A stretch of DNA of 64,000 nt from Sphingomonadaceae bacterium (lineage in GTDB: Bacteria > Pseudomonadota > Alphaproteobacteria > Sphingomonadales > Sphingomonadaceae), in the NCBI GenBank assembly GCA_009926135.1, contig RFPL01000008.1, positions 93,997 to 157,996 of the forward strand, written 5' to 3'. This document shows, piece by piece, positions 29,679-38,146 of the stretch (position 1 is the first letter of the stretch; each line of letters opens with the position of its first letter). The notes beneath the pieces are model-generated. The model had not been told where the DNA came from, ran no database searches, and saw only the letters and a program-made list of their open reading frames with translations. The position numbers and the translations under genes were made by a program.

Positions 29679-30374
29679 TCAGGCGGCAACCGCCTCTTCG
29701 CCCGGATCGCGCAGCACATAGCCGCGGCCCCAGACCGTTTCGATGTAATTTTCACCGCCGCAGGCATGTGCGAGCTTCTTGCGGAGCTTGCAGATGAACA
29801 CGTCGATGATCTTGAGTTCCGGTTCGTCCATGCCACCATAAAGGTGGTTCAGGAACATTTCCTTGGTCAGCGTGGTGCCCTTGCGCAGCGAAAGCAGCTC
29901 GAGCATCGCATATTCCTTGCCGGTCAGGTGGACGCGGGCGGCATCGACCTCGACCGTCTTGGCATCCAGGTTCACCGCCAGTTTGCCGGTGCGGATGATC
30001 GACTGCGAATGGCCCTTGGAACGGCGCACCACGGCATGGATGCGGGCCACCAGTTCCTCGCGGTGGAACGGCTTGGTGACATAGTCATCAGCTCCGAAGC
30101 CGAAGGAGCGGACCTTCGAATCCATTTCCGAGATGCCCGACAGGATCAGCACCGGGGTCTGGACCTTGGCGACGCGCAGCTTCTTGAGCACGTCGTACCC
30201 GTGCATGTCGGGCAGGTTCAGGTCGAGGAGGATGATGTCGTAGTCATAGAGCTTGCCAAGGTCCAAGCCCTCTTCGCCCAGATCGGTCGAATAGACATTG
30301 AAGCCTTCGGTAGTCAGCATCAGTTCGATGGCCCGTGCCGTTGTCGGCTCGTCCTCGATCAGCAATACGCGCAT
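29679..30374 (-). CDS. ctrA: cell-cycle response regulator CtrA
   Basis: A 231-residue OmpR/PhoB-class regulator that controls cell cycle, motility and, in several alphaproteobacteria, GTA expression. The receiver begins [20 protein letters not shown]; the phosphoacceptor is Asp51 in [14 protein letters not shown]; Lys in [13 protein letters not shown] completes the pocket. The winged helix ([44 protein letters not shown]) is nearly invariant in CtrA orthologues. ATG 30374 matches the invariant N-terminus. Two GANTC sites and a near-consensus CtrA box lie upstream. Confidence 0.97.
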   Translation of the reverse strand: MRVLLIEDEPTTARAIELMLTTEGFNVYSTDLGEEGLDLGKLYDYDIILLDLNLPDMHGYDVLKKLRVAKVQTPVLILSGISEMDSKVRSFGFGADDYVTKPFHREELVARIHAVVRRSKGHSQSIIRTGKLAVNLDAKTVEVDAARVHLTGKEYAMLELLSLRKGTTLTKEMFLNHLYGGMDEPELKIIDVFICKLRKKLAHACGGENYIETVWGRGYVLRDPGEEAVAA

Positions 30375-30465
30375 GGGTAATCCCCCTTTGCCCCGTGGTC
30401 TGGCAACGACCCCTTCACCAGGGCCAGTACCTGTCATTAACCATATGACCTATGAAGAGGAAAGG

Positions 30466-30500
30466 TTAATTTCTCGTAAATCGCGGGATTCCGGCGAGTC
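30466..30500. promoter_or_regulatory. candidate CtrA box and two CcrM (GANTC) sites upstream of ctrA
   Basis: TTAA at 30466-30469, seven bases, then TAAA at 30477-30480 is one mismatch from the CtrA consensus TTAA-N7-TTAA. GATTC at 30487-30491 and GAGTC at 30496-30500 are CcrM methylation sites. In Caulobacter the ctrA promoter uses both signals; the same arrangement is inferred here, not shown. Confidence 0.45.
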
Positions 30501-30513
30501 GCGTAGTCCGTCT

Positions 30514-30948
30514 TCAGCTTTCGATCACCTTTGAAGCCGGATGATGCCGGTCCAAGTGCCTACGAATAATCCGCAGATTCCGGGTGTTGGAGCGAAAAAG
30601 CAGGTCGAACAGATCACCCGCCAGCGGGACCGCACCGACTGCCGTGTCGATCCCGACATTTGCGACCATCCGCCATAGCTGCCACCGCGACATCCCGAGA
30701 TTGCGGGCTTCCCAGACCAGATAAAGGCCCATCGCGGCCGTCACTAGGTCCCCCGCGACCGGAACCAGTCCCACCATCGCATCGAGCCCGACCTTGCGCC
30801 GCAGCACCGGGATTTCGACCAATCCTTCGAGCACCCGTTCCAGGGCTTCGACCCGGCGGCGCACCGAACGTGGATCCGAGCCGAGCGGCAGATCCGCTGC
30901 CAGCGGTTCAAGCCGACGGGGCCGGGCAGCAGGCTTGGTCATGTCCAT
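30514..30948 (-). CDS. DUF4112 domain-containing protein
   Basis: A 144-residue protein. The core reads VRRRVEALERVLEGLVEIPV, then GLDAMVGLVPVAGDLVTAAM, GMSRWQLWRMVANVGIDTAV and GAVPLAGDLFDLLFRSNTRN, the repeated 'GxxPxxGD' pattern of DUF4112. Two amphipathic or membrane segments overlap these motifs. Function is unknown. The start is uncertain: ATG at 30948 and 30942 and a TTG at 30954 are all in frame. It lies upstream of ctrA on the same strand, with about 140 bases between them, and may be independently transcribed. Confidence 0.85.
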   Translation of the reverse strand: MDMTKPAARPRRLEPLAADLPLGSDPRSVRRRVEALERVLEGLVEIPVLRRKVGLDAMVGLVPVAGDLVTAAMGLYLVWEARNLGMSRWQLWRMVANVGIDTAVGAVPLAGDLFDLLFRSNTRNLRIIRRHLDRHHPASKVIES

Positions 30949-30993
30949 CGGCAATCCCGTCGTTCAGGGGCGTACCACCAGCGGCCGCACCGC

Positions 30994-32463
30994 TTACTTG
31001 GGGAGCATGGCCAGCGGCATCAAGGGATGGGCATTCCAGGGATTGGGCATGAACCCAGTGGTACGCCCGCTGACAAGCGACCAGCGGATTGGAACGCCGA
31101 AGGGAATAAAGCTGTTGGCGATCGTCAATTGCGCCTCGGCCTGGGCAAACAGATCGGCGCGCTTGGCCGGATCGCTCTCCTGCAGGGCCTGCCCTGCCAG
31201 CCGATCGGCGCTTGTGCTGCACAGCACGCGAACGTTGGCGCAGCTAAGCTGGTTAAGGAACCAGCCAGTGCGAACATAGCGCGCCACGGTATCGACCAGT
31301 CGCAGGTCCGCCGGGGCGCTCTCTCGAACCTGAACTGCCTCGATCCCGATTGCCTTGAAGTCCTCGGCCAGGCGCGTGAACAATACTGCGCTGCCCGGAC
31401 CGGGCGGAAGGGCGATCCGCAAGCGCGGAGTGGTCGCCTGCTTTGCCCAGCGGGCCACGCGGGCAGCAGCGATGGCACGGCGCTCAGCCAGCGACTGACC
31501 CGGCCAGCGCTCGCCAACCGTGCCGTTGTCATCGCCGGCACCGGGATTGACGATGCGCGTGGTCGCAAGCCAGCCGCCCACGTTGAGCGCGGCGGCCAGT
31601 GCATCGCGGTCGATCGTCATGGCCAGGGTCTCGCGGCGCTCTGGTTCCGCCAGGAAGCCTTGCGGGTTGGCCACGGCCAGCCCGAACAGCCCCGCGACCG
31701 GATCAAGCCGGATCGCCCCGCGCGAGACGCCGCTGGCGTCCAGCCGGGGGAAGTCTGCCAGCCGTCCGCCCAGCACCACATCGACCTCGCCGGCGTTGAA
31801 TCGTTCAATCGCGCGCGGTGCGGCCATGGCCACCAGCCGCAGGTTGCGGCGGCGGGCATTCCAGTCTTCAATCTGGGGAAGCCCGCGGTCTTCGGGGGCA
31901 ATCGGCTTGAGCAGGGCGCCGCGCTTTTCGCGGGTCAGCCGCATCGGCCCGGCCCCGCGCCCCTTGCGCAGCAACCCCAGTTCGGGCTGGGCAAGCAGTT
32001 GCAGGAAATCGGGCTGGGCCTGGCTCAGGCGAATCTCGATCACCCGGCCGGCCATCGCCCGCACATCCTCGATAGCCGCAAGGTCCGCCCCCAGAGCCGT
32101 CCCGCGCACGGTTGCCAGCGCCTCGAGCAAGGCGGCGCGGGCGGCTTCGCCCGTTAGCGACGTCTTGTCAGGCCAGGTCCCGTCGCGCAGGCGGAAGATA
32201 TAGCTGAGGCCGTCATCGGTCACGATCCAGCGGTCAGCCAGCGCCGGGATGACCCGTCCGCTCTCATCGAAGCCGACCAGCCCTTCGGCCGTGGCCGAAC
32301 GAACGAGCTGTGCCGCCAGCGGCAACCGCGCGCCACCGGCAAAGGGTGAGCCGGGATCACCGATCACCGCCACTTCGACTGCACGATCGGACGCATTGTT
32401 GCAGCTGGCCAACAGAAGGGCCAGGGCAAGTCCGGCAAAGATGGACAGCGGGCGAAGCGACAT
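30994..32463 (-). CDS. ABC transporter substrate-binding lipoprotein, peptide/oligopeptide (family 5) type
   Basis: A 489-residue exported protein. The signal peptide ends in the lipobox LLLASC, so it is a predicted lipoprotein. The mature part resembles family 5 solute-binding proteins (EGLVGFDESGRVIPALADRW, GLSYIFRLRDGTWPDKTSLT, LAMTIDRDALAAALN, SFIPFGVPIRWSLVSGRT). No permease or ATPase genes adjoin it, so it is an orphan binding protein, or its partners are elsewhere. ATG 32463 was chosen to place the signal peptide normally; a GTG three codons upstream is possible. Confidence 0.82.
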   Translation of the reverse strand: MSLRPLSIFAGLALALLLASCNNASDRAVEVAVIGDPGSPFAGGARLPLAAQLVRSATAEGLVGFDESGRVIPALADRWIVTDDGLSYIFRLRDGTWPDKTSLTGEAARAALLEALATVRGTALGADLAAIEDVRAMAGRVIEIRLSQAQPDFLQLLAQPELGLLRKGRGAGPMRLTREKRGALLKPIAPEDRGLPQIEDWNARRRNLRLVAMAAPRAIERFNAGEVDVVLGGRLADFPRLDASGVSRGAIRLDPVAGLFGLAVANPQGFLAEPERRETLAMTIDRDALAAALNVGGWLATTRIVNPGAGDDNGTVGERWPGQSLAERRAIAAARVARWAKQATTPRLRIALPPGPGSAVLFTRLAEDFKAIGIEAVQVRESAPADLRLVDTVARYVRTGWFLNQLSCANVRVLCSTSADRLAGQALQESDPAKRADLFAQAEAQLTIANSFIPFGVPIRWSLVSGRTTGFMPNPWNAHPLMPLAMLPK

Positions 32464-32539
32464 CGTCTGCACCGCCTAGCCGATCGGCGCGATTTCCGAC
32501 AGCAGCTATCGCACGCTGCCCACCGCCCTGAACTTCAAA

Positions 32540-32899
32540 TCAGATTTTGCGGACTTGGCTAGGTTCCCGCGTGGCAACCGGCGGGCGCACAAAGCGCGGC
32601 GTGCCTTCGCCTGCGACCAGGGGCGCGCGCGCCAGCTTGGGGTCGATTTCCTCACGGAACGCGACGCCGCAGCGATTCTCCTGCACCCAGGCGATTGTCC
32701 CTTCGACCCAGCCGATGTTGCGCAGCTGGACCCAGACGAGTGCGCCGCGCTGGACCGGGGGGCCGCCATCGGCCATCAGGCCGCCGGCCGAGACATTGCG
32801 GACGCGGACCTTGTGATCCCCGCCGACGCCATCAATGCGCAGGTCAGCCATCAGGAACAGGCTGTCTCGCACGATCTGACGATGTCCGTTTCCGTCCAT
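32540..32899 (-). CDS. PilZ domain protein
   Basis: A 119-residue protein. It shows the PilZ core RVRNVSAGGLMADGG, corresponding to the (D/N)xSxxG c-di-GMP motif, then VWVQLRNIGWVEGTIAWVQE and GVAFREEIDPK. The RxxxR arginine motif upstream is degenerate here (VRDSLFLMADLR), so c-di-GMP binding is plausible but unproven. It is short and single-domain, typical of sphingomonad PilZ proteins. Confidence 0.85.
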   Translation of the reverse strand: MDGNGHRQIVRDSLFLMADLRIDGVGGDHKVRVRNVSAGGLMADGGPPVQRGALVWVQLRNIGWVEGTIAWVQENRCGVAFREEIDPKLARAPLVAGEGTPRFVRPPVATREPSQVRKI

Positions 32900-33032
32900 T
32901 GACGTACCTATTGTCCCACTCGAAAGTCTAACCGGTGCGACCCGCCAGCCATTGATAGCTGGAACGCCGTGGCCGAAAGCTAAACGCGACTGGCAAAAAA
33001 CAGGTTAACGCCGCAGCGCGAGTTGTATCGGA

Positions 33033-33491
33033 TCAGTCGTCGCGGGAAATCTTCTCGCGCCGCTCGTGCGCCTCCTGGGCTTCGACCGTCATTGTCGCGA
33101 TTGGGCGGGCGGACAAGCGGCCAAGGCCGATCGGCTCACCGGTAACCTCGCAATAGCCGTATTCGCCCTCCTCGATCCGGCGCAGCGCCGATTCGATCTT
33201 GGTAATCAGCTTGCGCTGCCGATCGCGCGTGCGCAGTTCGATCCCCCAGTCGGTTTCACTCGACGCCCGGTCATTAAGATCGGGCTCGCGGATCGGGCCA
33301 TCCTGGAGCTGCTGCAGCGTGTCCTGTGCCGCCGACAGGATCAGTTTCTTCCATTCGAGCAGCAGTCGCCGATAATAATCTAGCTGCGGCTCGGACATGT
33401 ATTCTTCGGTATCGCTGGGCACGTAATCGCCCCCAAGCGCCCGCTTCGCCTTGGCAAGAACATCAATTTCGTCGCCGAGAATCGTCGCCAT
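33033..33491 (-). CDS. dksA: RNA polymerase-binding transcription factor DksA
   Basis: A 152-residue DksA family protein that binds the RNA polymerase secondary channel and mediates the stringent response with ppGpp. The coiled coil contains YYRRLLLEWKKLILSAAQDT and DRASSETDWGIELRTRDRQR with the conserved Asp/Ser tip. The zinc-finger region EEGEYGYCEVTGEPIGLGRL keeps only one of the four classic cysteines, the common alphaproteobacterial cysteine-poor form. A GGAGAG ribosome binding site precedes the ATG. Confidence 0.95.
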   Translation of the reverse strand: MATILGDEIDVLAKAKRALGGDYVPSDTEEYMSEPQLDYYRRLLLEWKKLILSAAQDTLQQLQDGPIREPDLNDRASSETDWGIELRTRDRQRKLITKIESALRRIEEGEYGYCEVTGEPIGLGRLSARPIATMTVEAQEAHERREKISRDD

Positions 33492-33558
33492 AAACTCTCC
33501 ACCTGATACCAGCCGTACCCAGCGAAGTCCCCGCTGCCCCGGGTTTTCCCGTAGGCTA

Positions 33559-33578
33559 CCGCACGCCGGCGTGTGCGG
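33559..33578. repeat. GC-rich inverted repeat between dksA and the Sel1-repeat gene
   Basis: CCGCACGC pairs with GTGTGCGG (one G-T pair) around a CGGC centre, with no T-run. It lies 68 bases upstream of dksA in the shared intergenic region, the longest non-coding stretch of the window (33492-33784). Role unknown: leader hairpin or operator. Confidence 0.4.
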
Positions 33579-33704
33579 GGCCTATAGTGTCGCGCTTGAA
33601 CCTGCACAAGCCGCAATGGCAGGTGCTGAATCCCCTTCAGCAGCCTGCCAGAACCACCCCGTTCACCGGCCAGGCGACTGTCCGCAAAAAGACTTTTTCC
33701 CGCG

Positions 33705-33719
33705 TTAACCTTTTGTTGA
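33705..33719 (+). promoter_or_regulatory. candidate CtrA box upstream of the Sel1-repeat gene
   Basis: TTAA, seven bases, TTGA is one mismatch from the CtrA consensus TTAA-N7-TTAA. It lies 66 bases before the Sel1-repeat start codon, a suitable distance for promoter control. Confidence 0.4.
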
Positions 33720-33784
33720 CCACGATCCGCAAGATTTGGCTCGTCAGCCGGGCCAATCGCCTGGCGCAAAAGGGGGTCAACGAG

Positions 33785-34123
33785 ATGAGCACCAACTGGA
33801 TTCACGCCGCCGCATTCGGTCCGACCGAAGCTGTCGAAACCACCAGCGCGGATCTGCTGGTCGCTACCTGTCTCGCCGCAGCCGCTCAGGGCGATGTCAG
33901 CGCCTATTACGATCTGGGGGTCGCCTACTCGACCGGGAGCCACGGCGTGGAGTGTGACCTGATCGAAGCGCACAAGTGGTTCAACCTGGCGGCCGCTTCA
34001 GGCCACGCCGAAGCTGGTCTGTGCCGGGCAGACATTTCCGACGAGATGACCGCCCGCGAGATCGCCGAAGCCCAGCGCCGCGCACGTGAATGGCTCTCGG
34101 TAACCGCCCGCAAGGCTGCTTGA
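33785..34123 (+). CDS. Sel1-repeat protein, 112 aa
   Basis: A 112-residue helical-repeat protein. The Sel1 consensus is visible in YYDLGVAYSTGSHGVECDLI followed by EAHKWFNLAAASGHAEAGLC, with a preceding partial repeat ATCLAAAAQGDVSA. Such repeats mediate protein-protein contacts. No signal peptide is present with this start. ATG 33785 was chosen for its purine-rich upstream GGGGG and because the longer upstream frame is not Sel1-like. It converges with the GNAT gene, with a three-base gap. A possible CtrA box precedes it. Confidence 0.82.
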   Translation: MSTNWIHAAAFGPTEAVETTSADLLVATCLAAAAQGDVSAYYDLGVAYSTGSHGVECDLIEAHKWFNLAAASGHAEAGLCRADISDEMTAREIAEAQRRAREWLSVTARKAA

Positions 34124-34126
34124 GCG

Positions 34127-35257
34127 CTAACCTTTCCTGAAGGGTGCGCGTTCGGCCAGATAAAGCCGGTCCTGCGCCACCCCCCGCCGCTCGCGGTCCA
34201 GAAAGCCCTCGACCGCTTCGCGAAAACCGGGGTGGACGATATAATGGGCAGACCAGGTTTCGACCGGTTCATAGCCCCGCGCCAGCTTGTGCCCGCCCTG
34301 GGCGCCGGCCTCTACCCGGCCCAGGCCCAGCGCAATGGCGGCATCGATCGCCTGGTAATAACACAGCTCGAAATGCAGGAACGGCTTGTCCAGCACCGCC
34401 CCCCAATACCGCCCGTAGAGCGCATCCGGGCCAATGAAATTGAGCGCACCGGCCACCGGCGTCCCGCCAATGAAGGCCATGACCAACAGGATCCGGTCGG
34501 CCATCCGCTGGCCCAGCAGCGTAAAGGCTTCGCGCGTCAGATAGGGCGTACCCCACTTCCGCGCCCCGGTATCCTGATAGAAGGTCCAGAAGGCATCCCA
34601 ATGCTCCGGCAGGATCGCGGCGCCGGTCAGGTGACGGATCTCCACGCCCTCCTGCGCCGCCGCCCGCTCCTTGCGGATGTCCTTGCGCTTGCGGCTGGAT
34701 AGCGCCCCGAGAAAGTCATCGAAGCTGGCATAGCCGCGGTTTTCCCAGTGAAACTGGATATCGCTGCGGATCAGCCAACCCGCCGCCTCGAACAGCGGCA
34801 CCTGTTCGGGCGCAATGAAGGTGGCGTGGGCCGATGACAGCCCGTTTTCCTCGCAAACCTGTTCGGCTGCGCGCAGCAGCGGGGCCGCCAGTGCCGGATC
34901 GGCGAGCAGCAGGCGCGGGCCAGTGGCGGGGGTAAACGGCACCGCAATCTGCAACTTGGGGTAATAGCTCCCGCCCGCCCGGTGCCATGCATCGGCCCAG
35001 GCATGATCGAACACATATTCGCCCTGGCTATGCGCCTTGAGATAGGCTGGCAGCGCTGCCGCCAGCTTTCCATCCGCGCCGGCAATAGTGATCGGTACCG
35101 GATCCCAGCCAGTGCCGGGGCCGACCGAACCCGAATCCTCCAGCGCGGTCAGGAAGGCGTGGCTCAGGAAGGGATTGCCGCCGGCCAGTGCATCCCACTC
35201 ACCAGCCGGCAGTTCGCCGACACCGCGAGCAATGCGGGCCTCGACCGAGACTGTCAC
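34127..35257 (-). CDS. GNAT family N-acetyltransferase, FemAB-like (PF04339 type)
   Basis: A 376-residue protein with the N-terminal NPFLSHAFLTALEDSGSVG, HATFIAPEQVPLFEAAGWLI, FQFHWENRGYASFDDFLGAL-like segment and the C-terminal ARGYEPVETWSAHYIVHPGF typical of the 'peptidogalycan biosynthesis/recognition' GNAT family. SSRKRKDIRKERAAAQE is the basic acyl-CoA-side helix. The acceptor is unknown. The start is GTG, overlapping the stop of the GDPD gene (GTGA). It is the last gene of the HAD-RidA-GDPD-GNAT operon. Confidence 0.88.
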   Translation of the reverse strand: MTVSVEARIARGVGELPAGEWDALAGGNPFLSHAFLTALEDSGSVGPGTGWDPVPITIAGADGKLAAALPAYLKAHSQGEYVFDHAWADAWHRAGGSYYPKLQIAVPFTPATGPRLLLADPALAAPLLRAAEQVCEENGLSSAHATFIAPEQVPLFEAAGWLIRSDIQFHWENRGYASFDDFLGALSSRKRKDIRKERAAAQEGVEIRHLTGAAILPEHWDAFWTFYQDTGARKWGTPYLTREAFTLLGQRMADRILLVMAFIGGTPVAGALNFIGPDALYGRYWGAVLDKPFLHFELCYYQAIDAAIALGLGRVEAGAQGGHKLARGYEPVETWSAHYIVHPGFREAVEGFLDRERRGVAQDRLYLAERAPFRKG

Positions 35258-36033
35258 GCGACGCCGGCGCCCTCCGCGATGGGCGCATCGGCATGGGCCC
35301 CGGCGCGTTCGCGGTACTCGGCGTTGCTCACCGTCCAGGTCAGGACCGGCAGGCCGCGCTTGCGCTGCCCGGCGGCGAACCGGCTGGGCAGGTCGCGGAT
35401 GTCATAGGCGAGAAAGTCCGGGCGCGCATGCCACAGCGACAAGCGGCGGCGGACCATCCCAGGCAGCGCCTTGTCATCCTCTTCGGTAACCACCAGCCCG
35501 CGCAAGGTCAGCGGCGAGTGGCGCGCGAACCAGCCGACGATCCGGGGATCGAAGCTCATGATTGCATGGGCACCCTGATAGCCTTCCAGCACCCGCCGGA
35601 CCGAGAGGCACAGCGCACTGATCCGGCCGTACGAATCCTTGGGGGACTTGAGCTCGATCAGCAGCGGGGCCTGGCCTGCAACCTGATCGAGTACCTGGCG
35701 CAAGGTCGGGATCGTATCGCTGCCGCCGGTCAGCTGGATTTGCCCCAGTTCGGCCGCGCTCCGCTCGGCCACGCGGCCCTGCTCGGCCGTCAAGCGGTCC
35801 AGCGTGGCATCATGGAAGACCATGGCATGGCCATCGCGCGCGCGCTGGATATCGCACTCGATTCCCATGCCGCGCGCCATTGCCGCAGCGAAAGCGGCGG
35901 GTGAGTTTTCCGGCAGCCCCGGGCCATGCAGGCCGCGATGGGCATAGTCCCACTTACCCAGCCAGCTGACTCTGGCCGAGGGTGGCGGCGGGCTGAGCCA
36001 GTTATCAATCGCCGCGAAGGGCAACGATGGCAT
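35254..36033 (-). CDS. glycerophosphodiester phosphodiesterase family protein
   Basis: A 259-residue TIM-barrel phosphodiesterase without a recognisable signal peptide. AHRGLHGPGLPENSPAAFAA supplies the catalytic His/Arg and Glu, GIECDIQRARDGHAMVFHD the metal-binding Glu/Asp and second His, and LLIELKSP the later Glu-Lys pair. Family members hydrolyse glycerophosphodiesters to glycerol-3-phosphate and alcohol. Its start lies inside the 3' end of the RidA gene (29-base overlap), and its stop overlaps the GNAT start. Confidence 0.92.
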   Translation of the reverse strand: MPSLPFAAIDNWLSPPPPSARVSWLGKWDYAHRGLHGPGLPENSPAAFAAAMARGMGIECDIQRARDGHAMVFHDATLDRLTAEQGRVAERSAAELGQIQLTGGSDTIPTLRQVLDQVAGQAPLLIELKSPKDSYGRISALCLSVRRVLEGYQGAHAIMSFDPRIVGWFARHSPLTLRGLVVTEEDDKALPGMVRRRLSLWHARPDFLAYDIRDLPSRFAAGQRKRGLPVLTWTVSNAEYRERAGAHADAPIAEGAGVA

Positions 36034-36475
36034 CCACTTCAACCGCGCAGCCCAGTGGCAGCGCGGGCACGCCGACCGCAGCGCGGGCATGCTTGCCGGC
36101 TTCTCCGAACACGGCCACCATCAGTTCCGAAGCACCGTTCACCACCTTGGGCTGGTCAGTGAAATCGGCGGTGCAATTGACGAAGCCGCCCAGCTTGACG
36201 ATCCGCTCAACCCGATCGAACGAGCCTAGCGCAGCCTTGAGCTGGGCCAGGATCATAAGCCCGCATCCCTGCGCCGCGCGGATGCCGTCCTCGACCGACA
36301 AGTCATCGCCCAGCCGGCCCTTGATCAGCGCGCCGTCCACGAACGATACCTGGCCCGAGACGAAGGCATGTCCGCCCGAAACCACCACCGGCACATAGGC
36401 GGCAACCGGCGCAGCCGCCTGCGGCAAGGTCAGGCCCAGTTCGGCCAGCTTCGCGTCGACTTCGGCGTCAGTCAT
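36005..36475 (-). CDS. RidA family protein (YjgF/YER057c/UK114)
   Basis: A 156-residue protein of the longer RidA subgroup. VVVSGGHAFVSGQVSFVDGA, DDLSVEDGIRAAQGCGLMIL and ARAAVGVPALPLGCAVEVDA match the trimeric fold; the RidA deaminase Arg would be in the ARAAVGV region. RidA hydrolyses reactive enamine/imine intermediates; members of this subgroup may have other roles. The ATG overlaps the HAD gene stop (ATGA), which supports the start and operon membership. Confidence 0.9.
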   Translation of the reverse strand: MTDAEVDAKLAELGLTLPQAAAPVAAYVPVVVSGGHAFVSGQVSFVDGALIKGRLGDDLSVEDGIRAAQGCGLMILAQLKAALGSFDRVERIVKLGGFVNCTADFTDQPKVVNGASELMVAVFGEAGKHARAAVGVPALPLGCAVEVDAIVALRGD

Positions 36476-37098
36476 GCATTCACTCCAATCCGTTCGAGCA
36501 GCCACGGCAGGGCATGGTCCCAGGTGTCGATCCGGGCATGGGCATGGCCCGCCTCGAAGGCACAGGCAATATGCGGCGCCAGGCTGGGTTCGCCGCACAG
36601 GTGCAGCCGGTCGATATGCGGGGCGATCTCCTTAACCGAGCCATGATGCTGCGGCAGGTCATCGATGAAAACCGCGTGGCTTGGCTGGTATTCGTCGAGG
36701 ATCGCCTGCAGCGCCGGGCCCTTCGGCCCCTGGTTGGTGAAGACGCGGGCGTGGATGCCATGATCAGCCAACTGCTGTGCCCGCGCGGCATTATGGTTGT
36801 CGGTCAGGTTGGTCAGGATCACCACGTCGGCATGCTCGGCCAGCGTGTTCATCGCGTGGACTGCGCCGGCAATCGGGTTCTGGCGATGCATTTCGTTATC
36901 GAAGAAGCCCTGCAGGAATTCCCAGATCTTCGGACCTTCGACCAGCTCACCGCTGTCCTTCCAGCGCACCGCCCGGGCAAAGTCATTGCCGACCATCGAG
37001 AAGGTCACGCCCTGGGTCTCGTCGAGCCACTCGGCAAAGGGGACGACCATGTGCAGCAGCACTTCGTCGCAATCGGAGATGATCAGGGGTCTTGTCAT
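36472..37098 (-). CDS. HAD family hydrolase
   Basis: A 208-residue haloacid-dehalogenase-like protein. The first motif appears as LIISDCDEVLLHMVVPFAEW, with DCDE in place of the classic DxDx(T/V). VVILTNLTDNHNAARAQQ is motif II and AVFIDDLPQHHGSVKE the motif IV region. The motif I variant DCDEV suggests a phosphatase acting on a small substrate; this is not certain. It is the first gene of the HAD-RidA-GDPD-GNAT operon. An ATG eight codons upstream is an alternative start. Confidence 0.88.
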   Translation of the reverse strand: MTRPLIISDCDEVLLHMVVPFAEWLDETQGVTFSMVGNDFARAVRWKDSGELVEGPKIWEFLQGFFDNEMHRQNPIAGAVHAMNTLAEHADVVILTNLTDNHNAARAQQLADHGIHARVFTNQGPKGPALQAILDEYQPSHAVFIDDLPQHHGSVKEIAPHIDRLHLCGEPSLAPHIACAFEAGHAHARIDTWDHALPWLLERIGVNA

Positions 37099-37108
37099 GG
37101 GGTCTTGC

Positions 37109-37417
37109 TCACGTGAGGGCATCCCGTGCCGCGATCAGGGCACCGGGCGCAACCCCCAAATGATCGGCTGCGGCACAAAGGTCAGGTTCATGCGCTGCCA
37201 GGAATTCCAGCACCGCGCCCAGCACGCCGGGATCGCCAAGCCCGCCGCGCAACGTTTCGGCCGTCATCCCGGTCAGTGCCAGCAGCCGTTCCGCGCGCGG
37301 GCCATCGGACAGCACCCAGCCGAGCGCGGAAAGCGCCAGAGCGTGCGGGTCAGCCGGGGATTGGGGTTCGCGAAGAATTGCAGGCCTCTGGCGTAACAGT
37401 GTAGGGCCTTGCCGCAT
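37109..37417 (-). CDS. DUF3572 domain-containing protein
   Basis: A 102-residue protein matching DUF3572: ALALSALGWVLSDGPRAERL, LTGMTAETLRGGLGDPGVLG, AVLEFLAAHEPDLCAAADHL. The domain begins about residue 22, so the N-terminal extension and its start are less certain. The ATG used shares its CATG with the divergent divK ATG, so each gene's upstream region lies within the other's coding sequence. DUF3572 next to divK is an arrangement I know from other alphaproteobacteria. Function unknown. Confidence 0.85.
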   Translation of the reverse strand: MRQGPTLLRQRPAILREPQSPADPHALALSALGWVLSDGPRAERLLALTGMTAETLRGGLGDPGVLGAVLEFLAAHEPDLCAAADHLGVAPGALIAARDALT

Positions 37418-37793
37418 GGCAAAGCGCATCCTGGTTGTCGAGGACAACGACCTCAACCGCAAGCTCTTCTGCGACGTGCTGAAGAGCCAGGGCTATGCCG
37501 TGGAACCCTGCGCTGATGGACTGGAAGCGCTCGACAAGGCGCGCAGCTTTGTGCCCAACCTGATCATCATGGATATCCAGTTACCCAATGTCTCGGGGCT
37601 TGATCTGATCGAGGCGGCCAAGGCCGATGCCGTGCTGCGGTCCATCCCGGTCCTCGCCGTCACCGCCTATGCCGGCAAGGGCGACGAGGAACGGATCCGC
37701 GATGCTGGAGCCGAGGGCTACCTGGCCAAGCCGGTCTCGATCGGGCCGTTCATGGCGGCGGTGCGAGGGCTGGTCGAAAAGGCCCCGGCTTGA
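37416..37793 (+). CDS. divK: single-domain cell-cycle response regulator DivK
   Basis: A 125-residue stand-alone receiver. Acidic residues are in LVVEDNDLNRKLF; the phosphoacceptor is Asp53 in LIIMDIQLPNVSGLDLIE; VTAYAGKGDEERIRDAGAEG and YLAKPVSIGPF (conserved Lys) complete the DivK pattern. DivK links DivJ/PleC phosphorylation to control of CtrA, which is also encoded in this window about 7 kb away. The ATG shares a CATG with divergent DUF3572. Confidence 0.93.
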   Translation: MAKRILVVEDNDLNRKLFCDVLKSQGYAVEPCADGLEALDKARSFVPNLIIMDIQLPNVSGLDLIEAAKADAVLRSIPVLAVTAYAGKGDEERIRDAGAEGYLAKPVSIGPFMAAVRGLVEKAPA

Positions 37794-37867
37794 CATTCCG
37801 GCCCATTCGCCGCTTTTCCGCCCCATTCGTCGGCCAGAGCGCCGAAGACCCTATCGGAGCATAATAA

Positions 37868-38107
37868 ATGGACCGCGCCGCCACTGCCGAGAAGATCGCC
37901 GGGATCATCGAGCCCTTCAACAAGAAGGGCGTGGAGATCACCGAGGCCAGTACCTTTGCCGGTGACCTGGAATTCGACAGCCTGACCGTGATGGATTTCG
38001 TTGCCGCGATCGAAGACGAATTCGACATCATCATCAGCATGAACCAGCAGGCCGAGATTGAAAGCTACGGCCAGCTGATTGATGCCGTGGTGAAGTTGCA
38101 GGGATAA
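37868..38107 (+). CDS. acyl carrier protein, serine-palmitoyltransferase-associated
   Basis: A 79-residue ACP. The phosphopantetheine serine is in LEFDSLTVMDFVAAIEDEFD, with flanking helices of the ACP fold. A GGAG sequence lies eight bases upstream of the ATG. It sits 39 bases upstream of spt, the arrangement described in sphingolipid producers such as Caulobacter and Sphingomonas, where the dedicated ACP delivers the acyl chain to the transferase. It is distinct from the fatty-acid synthase AcpP, whose sequence is usually more acidic. Confidence 0.93.
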   Translation: MDRAATAEKIAGIIEPFNKKGVEITEASTFAGDLEFDSLTVMDFVAAIEDEFDIIISMNQQAEIESYGQLIDAVVKLQG

Positions 38108-38146
38108 GCTGCCCGGTAGCGGCAAGCAGAGGAATCGACAGACTCC

